Origin: Bacteroidales bacterium
Lineage (GTDB): Bacteria > Bacteroidota > Bacteroidia > Bacteroidales > Muribaculaceae
DNA length: 64,000 bases
NCBI GenBank assembly: GCA_020860515.1
Contig: JAJBUG010000001.1
Span: 18,566 to 82,565, forward strand
Direction: 5' to 3'
Both the position numbers and the translations under genes were made by a program. The notes under the pieces were generated by a model. It searched no databases, had not been told where the DNA came from, and worked only from the letters and a program-made list of their open reading frames with translations. Shown here piece by piece: positions 50,205 to 57,173 of the stretch. Position 1 is the stretch's first letter, and each line of letters opens with the position of its first letter.

Positions 50205-50603
50205 TCAAGCTATCCCTAATAGTTCAATCTCGAATATCAGTGTGGAGCCACCGGGTATGCCAGGCTGTGAGAACTTGCCATAGCCCATCTCGGCAGGCAA
50301 GTATAGCTCCCACTTGTCACCAACCACCATCTGCTGCATGGCGATAATCCAACCCTCAATGAGGTCGCTCAGGCGGAACGCCGGAGCCACACCGCCACGG
50401 CTGCTGTCGAAGGTCTTACCGTTGATGGTTTTGCCTGTGTAATGCACGGTGACGATGCTTCTTGGCGAAGGGTGCTTGCCATTCGGTTCGCCCGAAGCCA
50501 GCACCTTGTAATAGATGCCTTTGGGAAGAGCCTTCACACCCTCTTCCTTCGCTTTGTCAATGAGCCATTGCTTGTTGGCCTGTATGTATTCCTGTTTTGC
50601 CAT
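50205..50603 (-). CDS. FKBP-type peptidyl-prolyl cis-trans isomerase
   Basis: A 132-residue FKBP domain protein: SIVTVHYTGKTINGKTFDSS and FRLSDLIEGWIIAMQQM with WELYLPAEMGYG. There is no signal peptide, so it is probably cytosolic. It catalyses proline isomerisation in folding proteins. Confidence 0.92.
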   Translation of the reverse strand: MAKQEYIQANKQWLIDKAKEEGVKALPKGIYYKVLASGEPNGKHPSPRSIVTVHYTGKTINGKTFDSSRGGVAPAFRLSDLIEGWIIAMQQMVVGDKWELYLPAEMGYGKFSQPGIPGGSTLIFEIELLGIA

Positions 50604-50636
50604 AATCCTTAATTATTTTCGTCAGGCTGCTGGCCG

Positions 50637-50783
50637 TCATTGCACGAGCAGATAGCTACGCCTGGCTTGCGACCCTTTAGCTGGCCGACGGTAGGAGGCA
50701 ATCCAGTCACCGTAATAGAACGTCTCCTTGTCTGCTCCGTGAGCCAGAGCAAAGACATACTGATAAATGGCCTTCCTCTTCAT
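50637..50783 (-). CDS. Small basic protein of unknown function
   Basis: A 48-residue frame (KRKAIYQYVFALAHGADKETF ... YRRPAKGSQARRSYLLVQ) fills the gap between the CAT-like gene (2 bases before) and the FKBP gene (33 bases after). Its composition is protein-like. No family recognised. It may equally be the end of a truncated gene. Confidence 0.4.
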   Translation of the reverse strand: MKRKAIYQYVFALAHGADKETFYYGDWIASYRRPAKGSQARRSYLLVQ

Positions 50784-50784
50784 C

Positions 50785-51417
50785 TTATCGCAGTTTATAG
50801 ATTTCATCTTGCAATAATTTCAAGAACTTGGCTGCGTGTAAGCCATCCATTTGCGTGTGGTGAAACTGGAAGGAGAAAGGCAATGTGCGTGAGAACCACT
50901 TGCATCGCGCCTTTCCCCAGAAGCAGAATGGATTGTTGTAAATGCCACTATACATGCCCGTGGCACTGTCAATCTCAACTTCTACCAGTGCAGACGTTCC
51001 AATGATCATTGCCTGCTTACTGATGTCATAATGCTCACAGCGAGTACTACATTGTTCCGTTAGGCGCATATAATCTGCGTTGAACGTGCTAATATTGTCT
51101 GAAAATGGAATGTCGCAGGTGTTGATACCACCTTTCACATTCTGCACAATGATATTCACAGCCAACTGATCATAACGTATCAACTCCTTGCCGATAGGTA
51201 GCAGGCTGAACTCCGGCACCTGGCTTGCAGCCTTGCCGATGCACCAGCACAGGAGCATGTTGAGTTTCACATTGTGTTTTCGTGCATATCTCCATAGCCT
51301 TCTGACATTGAGCGTAGTGGTCAGCGTCACCATTGGCTGTGGTGCCGTCATCCATAACTCATACGCTTCGGCACGTGTAGTCTCTTTTGGATTGACTTTC
51401 TCTACCATGTCATTCAT
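50785..51417 (-). CDS. CatA-like chloramphenicol acetyltransferase-family protein
   Basis: A 210-residue type A CAT-like acyltransferase. The catalytic His motif HHTQMDG is intact near residue 190, and other family segments are present (AAPQPMVTLTTTLNV; FCFWGKARCK). Real chloramphenicol acetylation cannot be claimed from sequence; many homologues have other acceptors. It overlaps the MBL gene by 4 bases. Confidence 0.82.
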   Translation of the reverse strand: MNDMVEKVNPKETTRAEAYELWMTAPQPMVTLTTTLNVRRLWRYARKHNVKLNMLLCWCIGKAASQVPEFSLLPIGKELIRYDQLAVNIIVQNVKGGINTCDIPFSDNISTFNADYMRLTEQCSTRCEHYDISKQAMIIGTSALVEVEIDSATGMYSGIYNNPFCFWGKARCKWFSRTLPFSFQFHHTQMDGLHAAKFLKLLQDEIYKLR

Positions 51418-52250
51418 AATTCAATAGTCTTGGCTTGCACGTCGGGGTCATGGTTTGCAATCGAGACGACGCAATTCTTGTCCATGCTCTGTTGGCGAAT
51501 CCATTCGAGCGATTTACGTTGCATAACCTTGTCGAGTGAGATACCGCTGGTTATCATTTCTTTCCACGAGCGAGTCGCATAACCGCCATCTGAGAAGAGC
51601 AGCACAAATTTACCCTCTGTGTTTTTGAGTTTTACAGCGAATAAGCCATCGGCATGTCCAGGAATGTTGACGAGCGACACACTGCCATCACCGAAGAGGT
51701 CGTACGACTTATGAGCCGGACCTTCAGTCGCGTTCCAATCGAAAGATTCGAGTTCGACACCCTTCCACCATTTCTTCTGATAGCGCACCAATCCGTTGCG
51801 ACGGGCACACGCCAGTTCATCCTTCGCAACCATGATGCGTTTAGCTTCGTGCATAGCTCGTAGTCCGTGGGCATGGTCGCAGTCGAGGTGTGTGAGCAGC
51901 ACGATATCAATATCTGATGGTTTCAATCCATTGTTGGCAAGTTGCTCGTCAATAGCTTGTCCGAGAGGCAGCCGCGCCTGATTGACCATGTAAAGTAATG
52001 GAGAACCAAGCGAACGCATCTGCGTCCACATGCAGAACTTACCGTCTGGACTGATATCTCGATGCCAGCCGCAGTCCACAAGAATCCGACCCTTTGGGTG
52101 TTCTATCAGATAGCAAGATACGGGCAGCCACATCCACTTGTTTTTGGGAGTGGTCAACCCAGAGGCTTTGAAGAGACTGCAATTGTCACCACCGAATGGA
52201 AGATATGGCGATACCCTAACTTCGCCTGTATGGAAAATATGTATTTTCAT
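51414..52250 (-). CDS. Metallo-beta-lactamase-fold hydrolase (AHL lactonase-like)
   Basis: A 278-residue MBL-fold hydrolase with the HxxxDH core THLDCDHAHG and a later H in IPGHADGLFAV plus a D in LLFSDGGY. Arrangement resembles AHL lactonase-type lactonases; the substrate is unknown. It is one of the coupled minus-strand genes of the stress-type run. Confidence 0.85.
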   Translation of the reverse strand: MKIHIFHTGEVRVSPYLPFGGDNCSLFKASGLTTPKNKWMWLPVSCYLIEHPKGRILVDCGWHRDISPDGKFCMWTQMRSLGSPLLYMVNQARLPLGQAIDEQLANNGLKPSDIDIVLLTHLDCDHAHGLRAMHEAKRIMVAKDELACARRNGLVRYQKKWWKGVELESFDWNATEGPAHKSYDLFGDGSVSLVNIPGHADGLFAVKLKNTEGKFVLLFSDGGYATRSWKEMITSGISLDKVMQRKSLEWIRQQSMDKNCVVSIANHDPDVQAKTIEL

Positions 52251-52264
52251 AAAAAATTAGTATT

Positions 52265-53008
52265 TTATTGTTTTTCAACTCTTTTTCTCAACCCTTGCCA
52301 GATGTAGGTGTTGAGGAACGATGCGTCCATGTTGGCGACCATTCGTTGGAAGCGGATGGATGGCATAGAGAATAGTTGCAGATTATCTTTGATGCAAGCT
52401 CGCATCGCTGTGTCCATGCCTCCGAGTACGACACGCGGATTCTCCTTGCGAGCCTCCTCCATCGGGAACGAAAGCATGCCTTCGCAGCCTGAGCCGAACG
52501 GCACAATCACGTTGTCAACACGAGTGTCGTCGAAACTTGAAAGCGTGTGCAGAGCCGAAATCACGTCGGGCTTGGCGAAGACGACGAATATCTCTGGGCA
52601 GTCGCTCTCAGTCAATAGTTCGAGCGGTTTGAAGATGATGTAGTGACCCGTCGGTTGTGCTTTCGGGTTGATGTCGTGCATCAGGTTTGTCTGTTCGCGA
52701 TTGATCTTGAATCGCTCAATCTCGCAAAGCAGCTTCACAGTCGCTTCCTCGTGATATTCACCTCCGAAGATAGTCTGAAAAGCACCGAAACATCCGATGT
52801 TTTCGCGGTCGAAAGCCAACGCCTTGCCTTGATGAATCTTCGCAAGCTGGGCGAAGATGCAGGTGTAGCCGCGAGGATTATCTGCTGGCTTGGCAGGATA
52901 TTCCGCACCGCACAGTTCATCGCTATAAAACACACCAATCGGTTTTTCTGTCGTCGGAAAATACTTCTGCCATCCCTCCAACGCTTGTTGCTTGAAATTC
53001 ATATCCAT
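52265..53008 (-). CDS. DUF169 family protein
   Basis: A 247-residue DUF169 protein (KPIGVFYSDEL; ...CIFAQLAKIHQGKALAFD; IVPFGSGCEGMLSFPMEEAR). Conserved Cys residues (GCFGAF, GCEGM) suggest metal or cofactor binding. Function unknown. Lies 14 bases upstream of the MBL hydrolase gene. Confidence 0.82.
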   Translation of the reverse strand: MDMNFKQQALEGWQKYFPTTEKPIGVFYSDELCGAEYPAKPADNPRGYTCIFAQLAKIHQGKALAFDRENIGCFGAFQTIFGGEYHEEATVKLLCEIERFKINREQTNLMHDINPKAQPTGHYIIFKPLELLTESDCPEIFVVFAKPDVISALHTLSSFDDTRVDNVIVPFGSGCEGMLSFPMEEARKENPRVVLGGMDTAMRACIKDNLQLFSMPSIRFQRMVANMDASFLNTYIWQGLRKRVEKQ

Positions 53009-53042
53009 AATTGTCGGTTTGTTTTGTTAATCAATAGTACTT

Positions 53043-53246
53043 TCATATTCTTCTTTGATTTCGTTCCATGTTTATTTGAGCAATCTCTTTTACTCCATCA
53101 AGATACTCCTTGTAGATAATCTCAGGGTCGCCAGCAAACTTGCAAGCACAACATGGTTCGCAGCCAGCGCCGCAACTACAAGCCCGTATGACTATCTTCT
53201 CACGCTCTTCACGCGTCGTATATTTGATGAGTATGCTCTTGCCCAT
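53043..53246 (-). CDS. Cysteine-rich small protein
   Basis: A 67-residue protein with a cysteine cluster RACSCGAGCEPCCACKFAG (seven Cys) in the middle. It could bind zinc or an iron-sulphur cluster. It is the first gene of the minus-strand run; the -7 box at 53257-53264 implies an almost leaderless transcript. No family recognised. Confidence 0.65.
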   Translation of the reverse strand: MGKSILIKYTTREEREKIVIRACSCGAGCEPCCACKFAGDPEIIYKEYLDGVKEIAQINMERNQRRI

Positions 53247-53256
53247 ATTACAGGTG

Positions 53257-53264
53257 CAAAAGTA
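53257..53264 (-). promoter_or_regulatory. Promoter of the minus-strand stress run (-7 box)
   Basis: TACTTTTG on the minus strand matches TAnnTTTG, 11 bases before the cysteine-rich gene's ATG, so the leader would be about five bases. Confidence 0.5.
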
Positions 53265-53454
53265 CGAATTTTCAGCGAGATAAGAATAAACTCCCCCGTT
53301 CTTTTAACAATTTGGCCCTCATTTTTGCATAAAATGCTCACGCTATGTAATATGACCCTCAAATCCTTCTTAAGAAAAGTTATGAGGCATTCCCTGTAAA
53401 TATCCTTAAAGTCTGAATAAAAAATTGGAATAGGGGTATTAGAAAAAATATTGC

Positions 53455-53462
53455 TAACTTTG
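53455..53462 (+). promoter_or_regulatory. Promoter of crcB (-7 box)
   Basis: TAACTTTG matches the consensus, 45 bases before the crcB start. The short leader shows no clear fluoride-riboswitch motif. Confidence 0.5.
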
Positions 53463-53506
53463 CAGGGATTAAATATTTTAATATGGTTTTACATTAGAGA
53501 ATAGGC

Positions 53507-53875
53507 ATGAAGACATTGATATACATAGGGCTGGGAGGGGCTATAGGATCGGTGTGCCGCTATCTGCTCACCAAGGCAGTGCAGCATCACTGCCTTGGTG
53601 AGTTTCCATGGGGTACAATGACAGTCAATCTGATTGGATGTTTGCTAATAGGGCTCCTTTACGGACTATTCGATAAATACGAAATTCTGTCGGCTGATAT
53701 GCGGCTATTGCTCACAGTGGGGCTATGTGGGGGATTTACCACATTCTCAACATTTATAAATGAGAGCTTCGCACTGATGCGTGGTGGTGAAGCGTTATTA
53801 TCGTCCCTTTACGTCGGTGGGAGTATAGCCTTAGGGCTACTTGCCGTTTTTATAGGTCAATCATTAATGCGGTAA
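53507..53875 (+). CDS. crcB: Fluoride exporter CrcB (Fluc)
   Basis: A 122-residue four-helix membrane protein that exports fluoride as a dual-topology dimer. Signature GGAIGSVCRYLLT at the N-terminus, GTMTVNLIGCLLIG (conserved Asn) and GGFTTFSTFINE are intact. Confidence 0.94.
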   Translation: MKTLIYIGLGGAIGSVCRYLLTKAVQHHCLGEFPWGTMTVNLIGCLLIGLLYGLFDKYEILSADMRLLLTVGLCGGFTTFSTFINESFALMRGGEALLSSLYVGGSIALGLLAVFIGQSLMR

Positions 53876-54017
53876 ATGGCATCGCAGGTAGAATTATTTC
53901 ATTATGAATTTATCAACCATTCATTCGATGAGGAAAAAATTATCCAAGAAATTCCGCACCGAATTATCCGTGTAAAAACGCATAACTTGAAATTATTACT
54001 TAACTTGAAATTATTGT
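53876..54017 (+). other. Intergenic region with a possible decayed short frame
   Basis: A frame begins at the base after the crcB stop (ASQVELFHYEFINHSFDEEKII...) and runs into the yjbQ gene in another phase. The first 25 residues look protein-like, then a duplicated AACTTGAAATTATT follows. It may be the remnant of a gene. No family recognised. Confidence 0.25.
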
Positions 54018-54431
54018 ATGTGGAAACAGATAGAATTTGCGCTTAAGCCGCGCACGCGTGGTTTTCACTTGGTTACAAGTGAAATTCTCTCTCAATTGGG
54101 AACTCTGCCGAGGGTAGGGTTACTGAATCTTTTCATAAAGCACACCTCAGCCTCGCTTACACTCAATGAGAACGCTGATCCTGATGTGCGCCGCGACATG
54201 GAAAGCATTTTCAATCATTTGGTCAAGGAGCGTGAGCCTTACTACCAACATACTCTCGAGGGCGATGATGACATGCCTGCTCATGCAAAGGCAAGCATTA
54301 TAGGACCAAGCATAACTATCCCCATTACAAATGGTCGTCTTAATCTTGGCACTTGGCAAGGCATATACCTATGTGAGCATCGTGACTACGGTGGCTCACG
54401 CCGCGTCGTGGCCACCATCGCTGGCGAATAG
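54018..54431 (+). CDS. YjbQ family protein (UPF0047)
   Basis: A 137-residue YjbQ/UPF0047 protein: GLLNLFIKHTSASLTLNENADPDV and the WQGIYLCEHRD end are diagnostic. Homologues have been linked to thiamine-phosphate synthase activity. The role here is unknown. Confidence 0.9.
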   Translation: MWKQIEFALKPRTRGFHLVTSEILSQLGTLPRVGLLNLFIKHTSASLTLNENADPDVRRDMESIFNHLVKEREPYYQHTLEGDDDMPAHAKASIIGPSITIPITNGRLNLGTWQGIYLCEHRDYGGSRRVVATIAGE

Positions 54432-54551
54432 TTCAATCCGAAATGATGATTTGAAATGTATTCAAGACTCGCTGATAGAGAGATGTCATGCTATAGAACT
54501 TTTTGACCGTTAGAATGTTATAAAATAGTATAACTTCTAAAATCCCAAAGT

Positions 54552-54881
54552 ATGATAAAGACAGATCTCAAATTCGGAGAAGTGTTTTCTTTGGATAAGT
54601 TTTCCTCGGACGATCCAGAAAAAGTGAGCTTTATAAATCTATGGAGCAACGAGAACGGGGGCGTGTCAGTCTTGACTTTTCATAAAGGCCAGTATTTGAC
54701 AGAGCATTTGGCACCAGCTGATGTAATGGTGTATGTAACCGAAGGTGAAATTGACTTCACCATGAATGGAGTTACTCATCGCATACGTAAAAATGGATTC
54801 TTGCTCATGGGCTACGGTGTGCCGCACAGTGTAATAGCAAACGAAGACACAAAGTTGATGCTAATAAAGATCAAAGCTTGA
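54552..54881 (+). CDS. Cupin-domain protein
   Basis: A 109-residue small cupin: LTFHKGQYLTEHLAPADVMVYVTEGEI and a second motif LLMGYGVPHSVIA. It is probably a metal-binding small barrel. Its last codons lie within the left arm of a 26-bp inverted repeat. Confidence 0.83.
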   Translation: MIKTDLKFGEVFSLDKFSSDDPEKVSFINLWSNENGGVSVLTFHKGQYLTEHLAPADVMVYVTEGEIDFTMNGVTHRIRKNGFLLMGYGVPHSVIANEDTKLMLIKIKA

Positions 54882-54934
54882 TTTCATTGAGTGCCATAAT
54901 GCTCTTACGCATTATGGCACTCAATGAAATCAAG
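54877..54934. repeat. 26-bp perfect inverted repeat at the cupin stop
   Basis: The 26-base arm at 54877-54902 (beginning CTTGATTTCATTGAG) and its exact complement at 54909-54934 are separated by six bases. The left arm contains the stop codon of the cupin gene. There is no U-tract of note. The right arm abuts a DUF488 C-terminal fragment. Confidence 0.9.
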
Positions 54935-54997
54935 GAGAATTATGGCGTTGTTGTGAACTTCGTCGTGCGAGGAATAGAGTACCTTTTCAATATCAAC
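54930..54997 (-). pseudogene. DUF488 C-terminal fragment
   Basis: On the minus strand VDIEKVLYSSHDEVHNNAII aligns with the end of the intact DUF488 protein at 48683 (LLYSSHDEIHNNAIV). Only the last about 22 residues are present, and the frame runs into the inverted repeat. Confidence 0.65.
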
Positions 54998-55101
54998 AAC
55001 TAGCTTCCACAGAAAGTTGATTCTTCTCAAATTAGTGCTATTATAATCTCTCATATTGTACAAAAATACAAAGGTACACCTTTATAGATTTGTATATTTT
55101 G

Positions 55102-55135
55102 CAAAAAGTTTGTGGGTATACCCACAAACTTTTTG
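55102..55135. promoter_or_regulatory. 34-bp perfect palindrome over the -33 region
   Basis: A perfect palindrome with 17-base arms, centred at GGGTATACCC. Its last four bases, TTTG (55132-55135), lie 20 bases before the -7 box TAAATTTG at 55156-55163 and so form the -33 element. A dimeric repressor site is the simplest reading. The other ATPase remnant has a comparable repeat at 47971. Confidence 0.7.
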
Positions 55136-55163
55136 TTAAAATGAAATTTATTTTGTAAATTTG
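55132..55163 (+). promoter_or_regulatory. Promoter of the second ATPase remnant
   Basis: TTTG at 55132-55135 and TAAATTTG at 55156-55163 are 20 bases apart, overlapping the palindrome. Confidence 0.6.
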
Positions 55164-55180
55164 TGTAAAATTTTACGTTT

Positions 55181-55451
55181 ATGAAAATTATAGAGCGCAG
55201 ACTATATCTCGACAAAATAATTGGCCATCTTAATCATGGCATGATGTTAATTTTGGTGGGGCAACGAAGAGTAGGAAAAAGCTTCCTGCTAAAGTGAAGA
55301 GACTATCAAGCGTGAGTTTGGAAACCTGTGGGCCATACCGAATAATTATCCAAAATTCGTGATTAGCATGGATCCTGTAAGTGGTGACCTTCCCCACTAT
55401 CCAGGCATTCGCCATCTTCATCTTAGAGAATTCTTAACCCTAAATTTTTAA
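55181..55451 (+). pseudogene. AAA/DUF4143 ATPase with internal deletion
   Basis: The start encodes 38 residues up to Walker A (VGQRRVGKSFLLK) and stops. In a shifted frame, ETIKREFGNLWAIPNNYPK through FVISMDPVSGDLPHYPGIRHLHLREFL matches the DUF4143 ATPase C-terminal part. The middle is missing, so the gene is a deletion derivative. Its promoter region is intact. Confidence 0.7.
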
Positions 55452-55526
55452 CAACCCAATCATTTCTTCTCTTACAATGATGGCGTTGTTGTGGATTTCA
55501 TCATGTAAGGAATAGAGTAGGATTAA
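55440..55526 (-). pseudogene. Second DUF488 C-terminal fragment
   Basis: The minus-strand frame gives ILLYSLHDEIHNNAII followed by VREEMIGLLKI and stop, matching the DUF488 C-terminus. It overlaps the end of the ATPase remnant on the other strand. Confidence 0.65.
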
Positions 55527-55546
55527 ATGAGTAATATTAAAATGAT

Positions 55547-55651
55547 ATGCGCAAAGTCAAGATAACAGTGCTTCGCAAGATGCTGAACGAGGACCTTCTC
55601 GAAGCTACAGACGAGGAGAGCAAGATCGACTATGAACCCGTAAAAAAATAG
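55547..55651 (+). pseudogene. Short fragment resembling the TIGR04076 family N-terminus
   Basis: A 34-residue frame, MRKVKITVLRKMLNEDLLEA onward, resembles the start of the small TIGR04076-type proteins, but stops early. Low confidence; it may be random. Confidence 0.3.
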
Positions 55652-55734
55652 ATGGTACACTGATGGAACGAAAGATGAGACGATTCAAACAGCAACTCCT
55701 TGTTGAAGAGTGCATGGTTAGGAGTAGCATAACA

Positions 55735-56481
55735 ATGCGAGAATATACTGACATAGAGTTGGCTCTTCGCCAGTTTGCTGATGAAAGACAGGCTGCTATA
55801 TATCAAAGCTTCTTCAAAACTGGGCCTGGAGAATACGGAGAGGGAGACCGTTTCCTCGGTGTGACCAATCCCAACGTCCGATTGGTGGTTAGGGAGGCAT
55901 GGAAACAAACCACAACAGACGAAGCCGCAGAATTGGCCAAGAGCCAATGGCACGAAGTCCGGCTCTGTGCTCTGCTGATTCTCGTGGCTCAGTTTGAGCG
56001 TGCTTTCAAGAAGAAAGACGAAGCCACAATGCAACGAATAGCCAGCCATTATCTCTCGCTCCATCCATATATCAACAACTGGGACTTGGTGGATTTGAGT
56101 GCTTACAAGATTATTGGCCGCTACGAACTGCTGCACCCCGACTTCACATTGATGGACGAGTGGATAAAACCAGAGTACAGCCTTTGGCAGCAGCGCATGG
56201 CAATGGTGGCCACATGGTGGCACGCGCATAATGGAGTGTTCAATCGGTTAATATCTCGTGCCGAAACATTGCTTACGGCTCAGCACGACCTGCTGCACAA
56301 AGCCTCGGGCTGGATGCTTCGCGAGATGTACAAGCACGATGCCGCAGGATGCGAAACCTTGCTGCATTTCCTTGAACAGCACGTTCAGGAAATGCCATCC
56401 GTCATGCTAAGCTATGCGACAGAGAAGATGAGTGTTGCTGAACGACAATATTGGAGAGAATTGCGAAAACAAGACAAATGA
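55735..56481 (+). CDS. AlkD-like DNA alkylation repair protein
   Basis: A 248-residue HEAT-like repeat protein of the DNA alkylation repair family (REYTDIELALRQFADERQ; FLGVTNPNVRLV; NNWDLVDLSAYKIIGRYEL). Members remove alkylated bases. The ATG at 55735 fits the family N-terminus; an upstream ATG (55663) adds 24 basic residues. Tag (49146) is a second alkylation-repair enzyme nearby. Confidence 0.8.
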   Translation: MREYTDIELALRQFADERQAAIYQSFFKTGPGEYGEGDRFLGVTNPNVRLVVREAWKQTTTDEAAELAKSQWHEVRLCALLILVAQFERAFKKKDEATMQRIASHYLSLHPYINNWDLVDLSAYKIIGRYELLHPDFTLMDEWIKPEYSLWQQRMAMVATWWHAHNGVFNRLISRAETLLTAQHDLLHKASGWMLREMYKHDAAGCETLLHFLEQHVQEMPSVMLSYATEKMSVAERQYWRELRKQDK

Positions 56482-56630
56482 GGGCAAACCATACAGTAAT
56501 AGTTTTGAGCAGAAATGGACTATTGTGGAGGTGGTCGGATGTGGGTAACTTTGTGGGAAAGCTGCAGACATGCCAAAGGATCATCCCCGAGAATGGTGCT
56601 GGGATATTGGATTGGTGAGGACTATCTATT

Positions 56631-56951
56631 GAACTTATACGTCGTGGCTATAGCACAGAAAGAACTATTTTCTATTATCGTACAAAAAACGATAAAGAAA
56701 TTGATTTCGTCCTGCGCAGAGGGACACGTGTGGAAAGTTTAATACAAGTTTGTTATGATATCTCCAATTCTAAAACACTAAAGCGTGAGGTAGGCGCCTT
56801 GGTGGAGGCTTCCAAAGAACTAAAATGTGATAATCTCATAATCATTACCAACTCCGTCGATATAACTCTTGAAGAATTTGGTTGTACTATTCAAATCCAA
56901 TCCTTCGCTACATTCAATCGTCTAAATGAACTGTTATTGGATATAAAATGA
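56631..56951 (+). pseudogene. DUF4143 domain C-terminal fragment
   Basis: From 56631 the frame ELIRRGYSTERTIFYYRTKNDKEIDFVL through IQVCYDISNSKTLKREVGALVEASKELKCDN to stop at 56949 matches the C-terminal restriction-enzyme-like DUF4143 domain. No N-terminal ATPase is present in frame. The preceding 56482-56630 is unassigned. Confidence 0.7.
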
Positions 56952-57012
56952 CAAAGAAAGAACTTCCAGATATAGAATGCGAATATAATATGTGAAAATG
57001 CACAGATATACC

Positions 57013-57111
57013 TTGGAGGGATTTGGAAAACTCTGGGCCATTCCGAATAATTATGTAAAAGGTTGCATAGCCCTATTTCGCGGCATAGAGATATCTTACC
57101 AAGAATATTGA
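57013..57111 (+). pseudogene. Further DUF4143 ATPase fragment
   Basis: FGKLWAIPNNYVKGC repeats the segment seen at 55316 (FGNLWAIPNNYPK) and continues a short way to a stop. A third remnant of this gene family, or a duplicated piece. Confidence 0.55.
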
Positions 57112-57118
57112 TGGTATA

Positions 57119-57157
57119 AATAATCCGTGACAGGGACATCCCGGTCACGGATTATTT
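57119..57157. terminator. Strong hairpin terminator
   Basis: AATAATCCGTGAC (57119-57131) and GTCACGGATTATT (57144-57156) form a near-perfect stem, likely terminating the minus-strand phosphatase gene that ends at 57174 and the plus-strand remnants. It marks the right limit of the mosaic region. Confidence 0.75.
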
Positions 57158-57173
57158 ATGTGGAGGTTTATTT

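Noticed and set aside
44543..57173. Duplicated tmRNA 3' end as an att site
   Set aside because: I looked for CAGCTCCA-type repeats near the right edge of the mosaic and found none.
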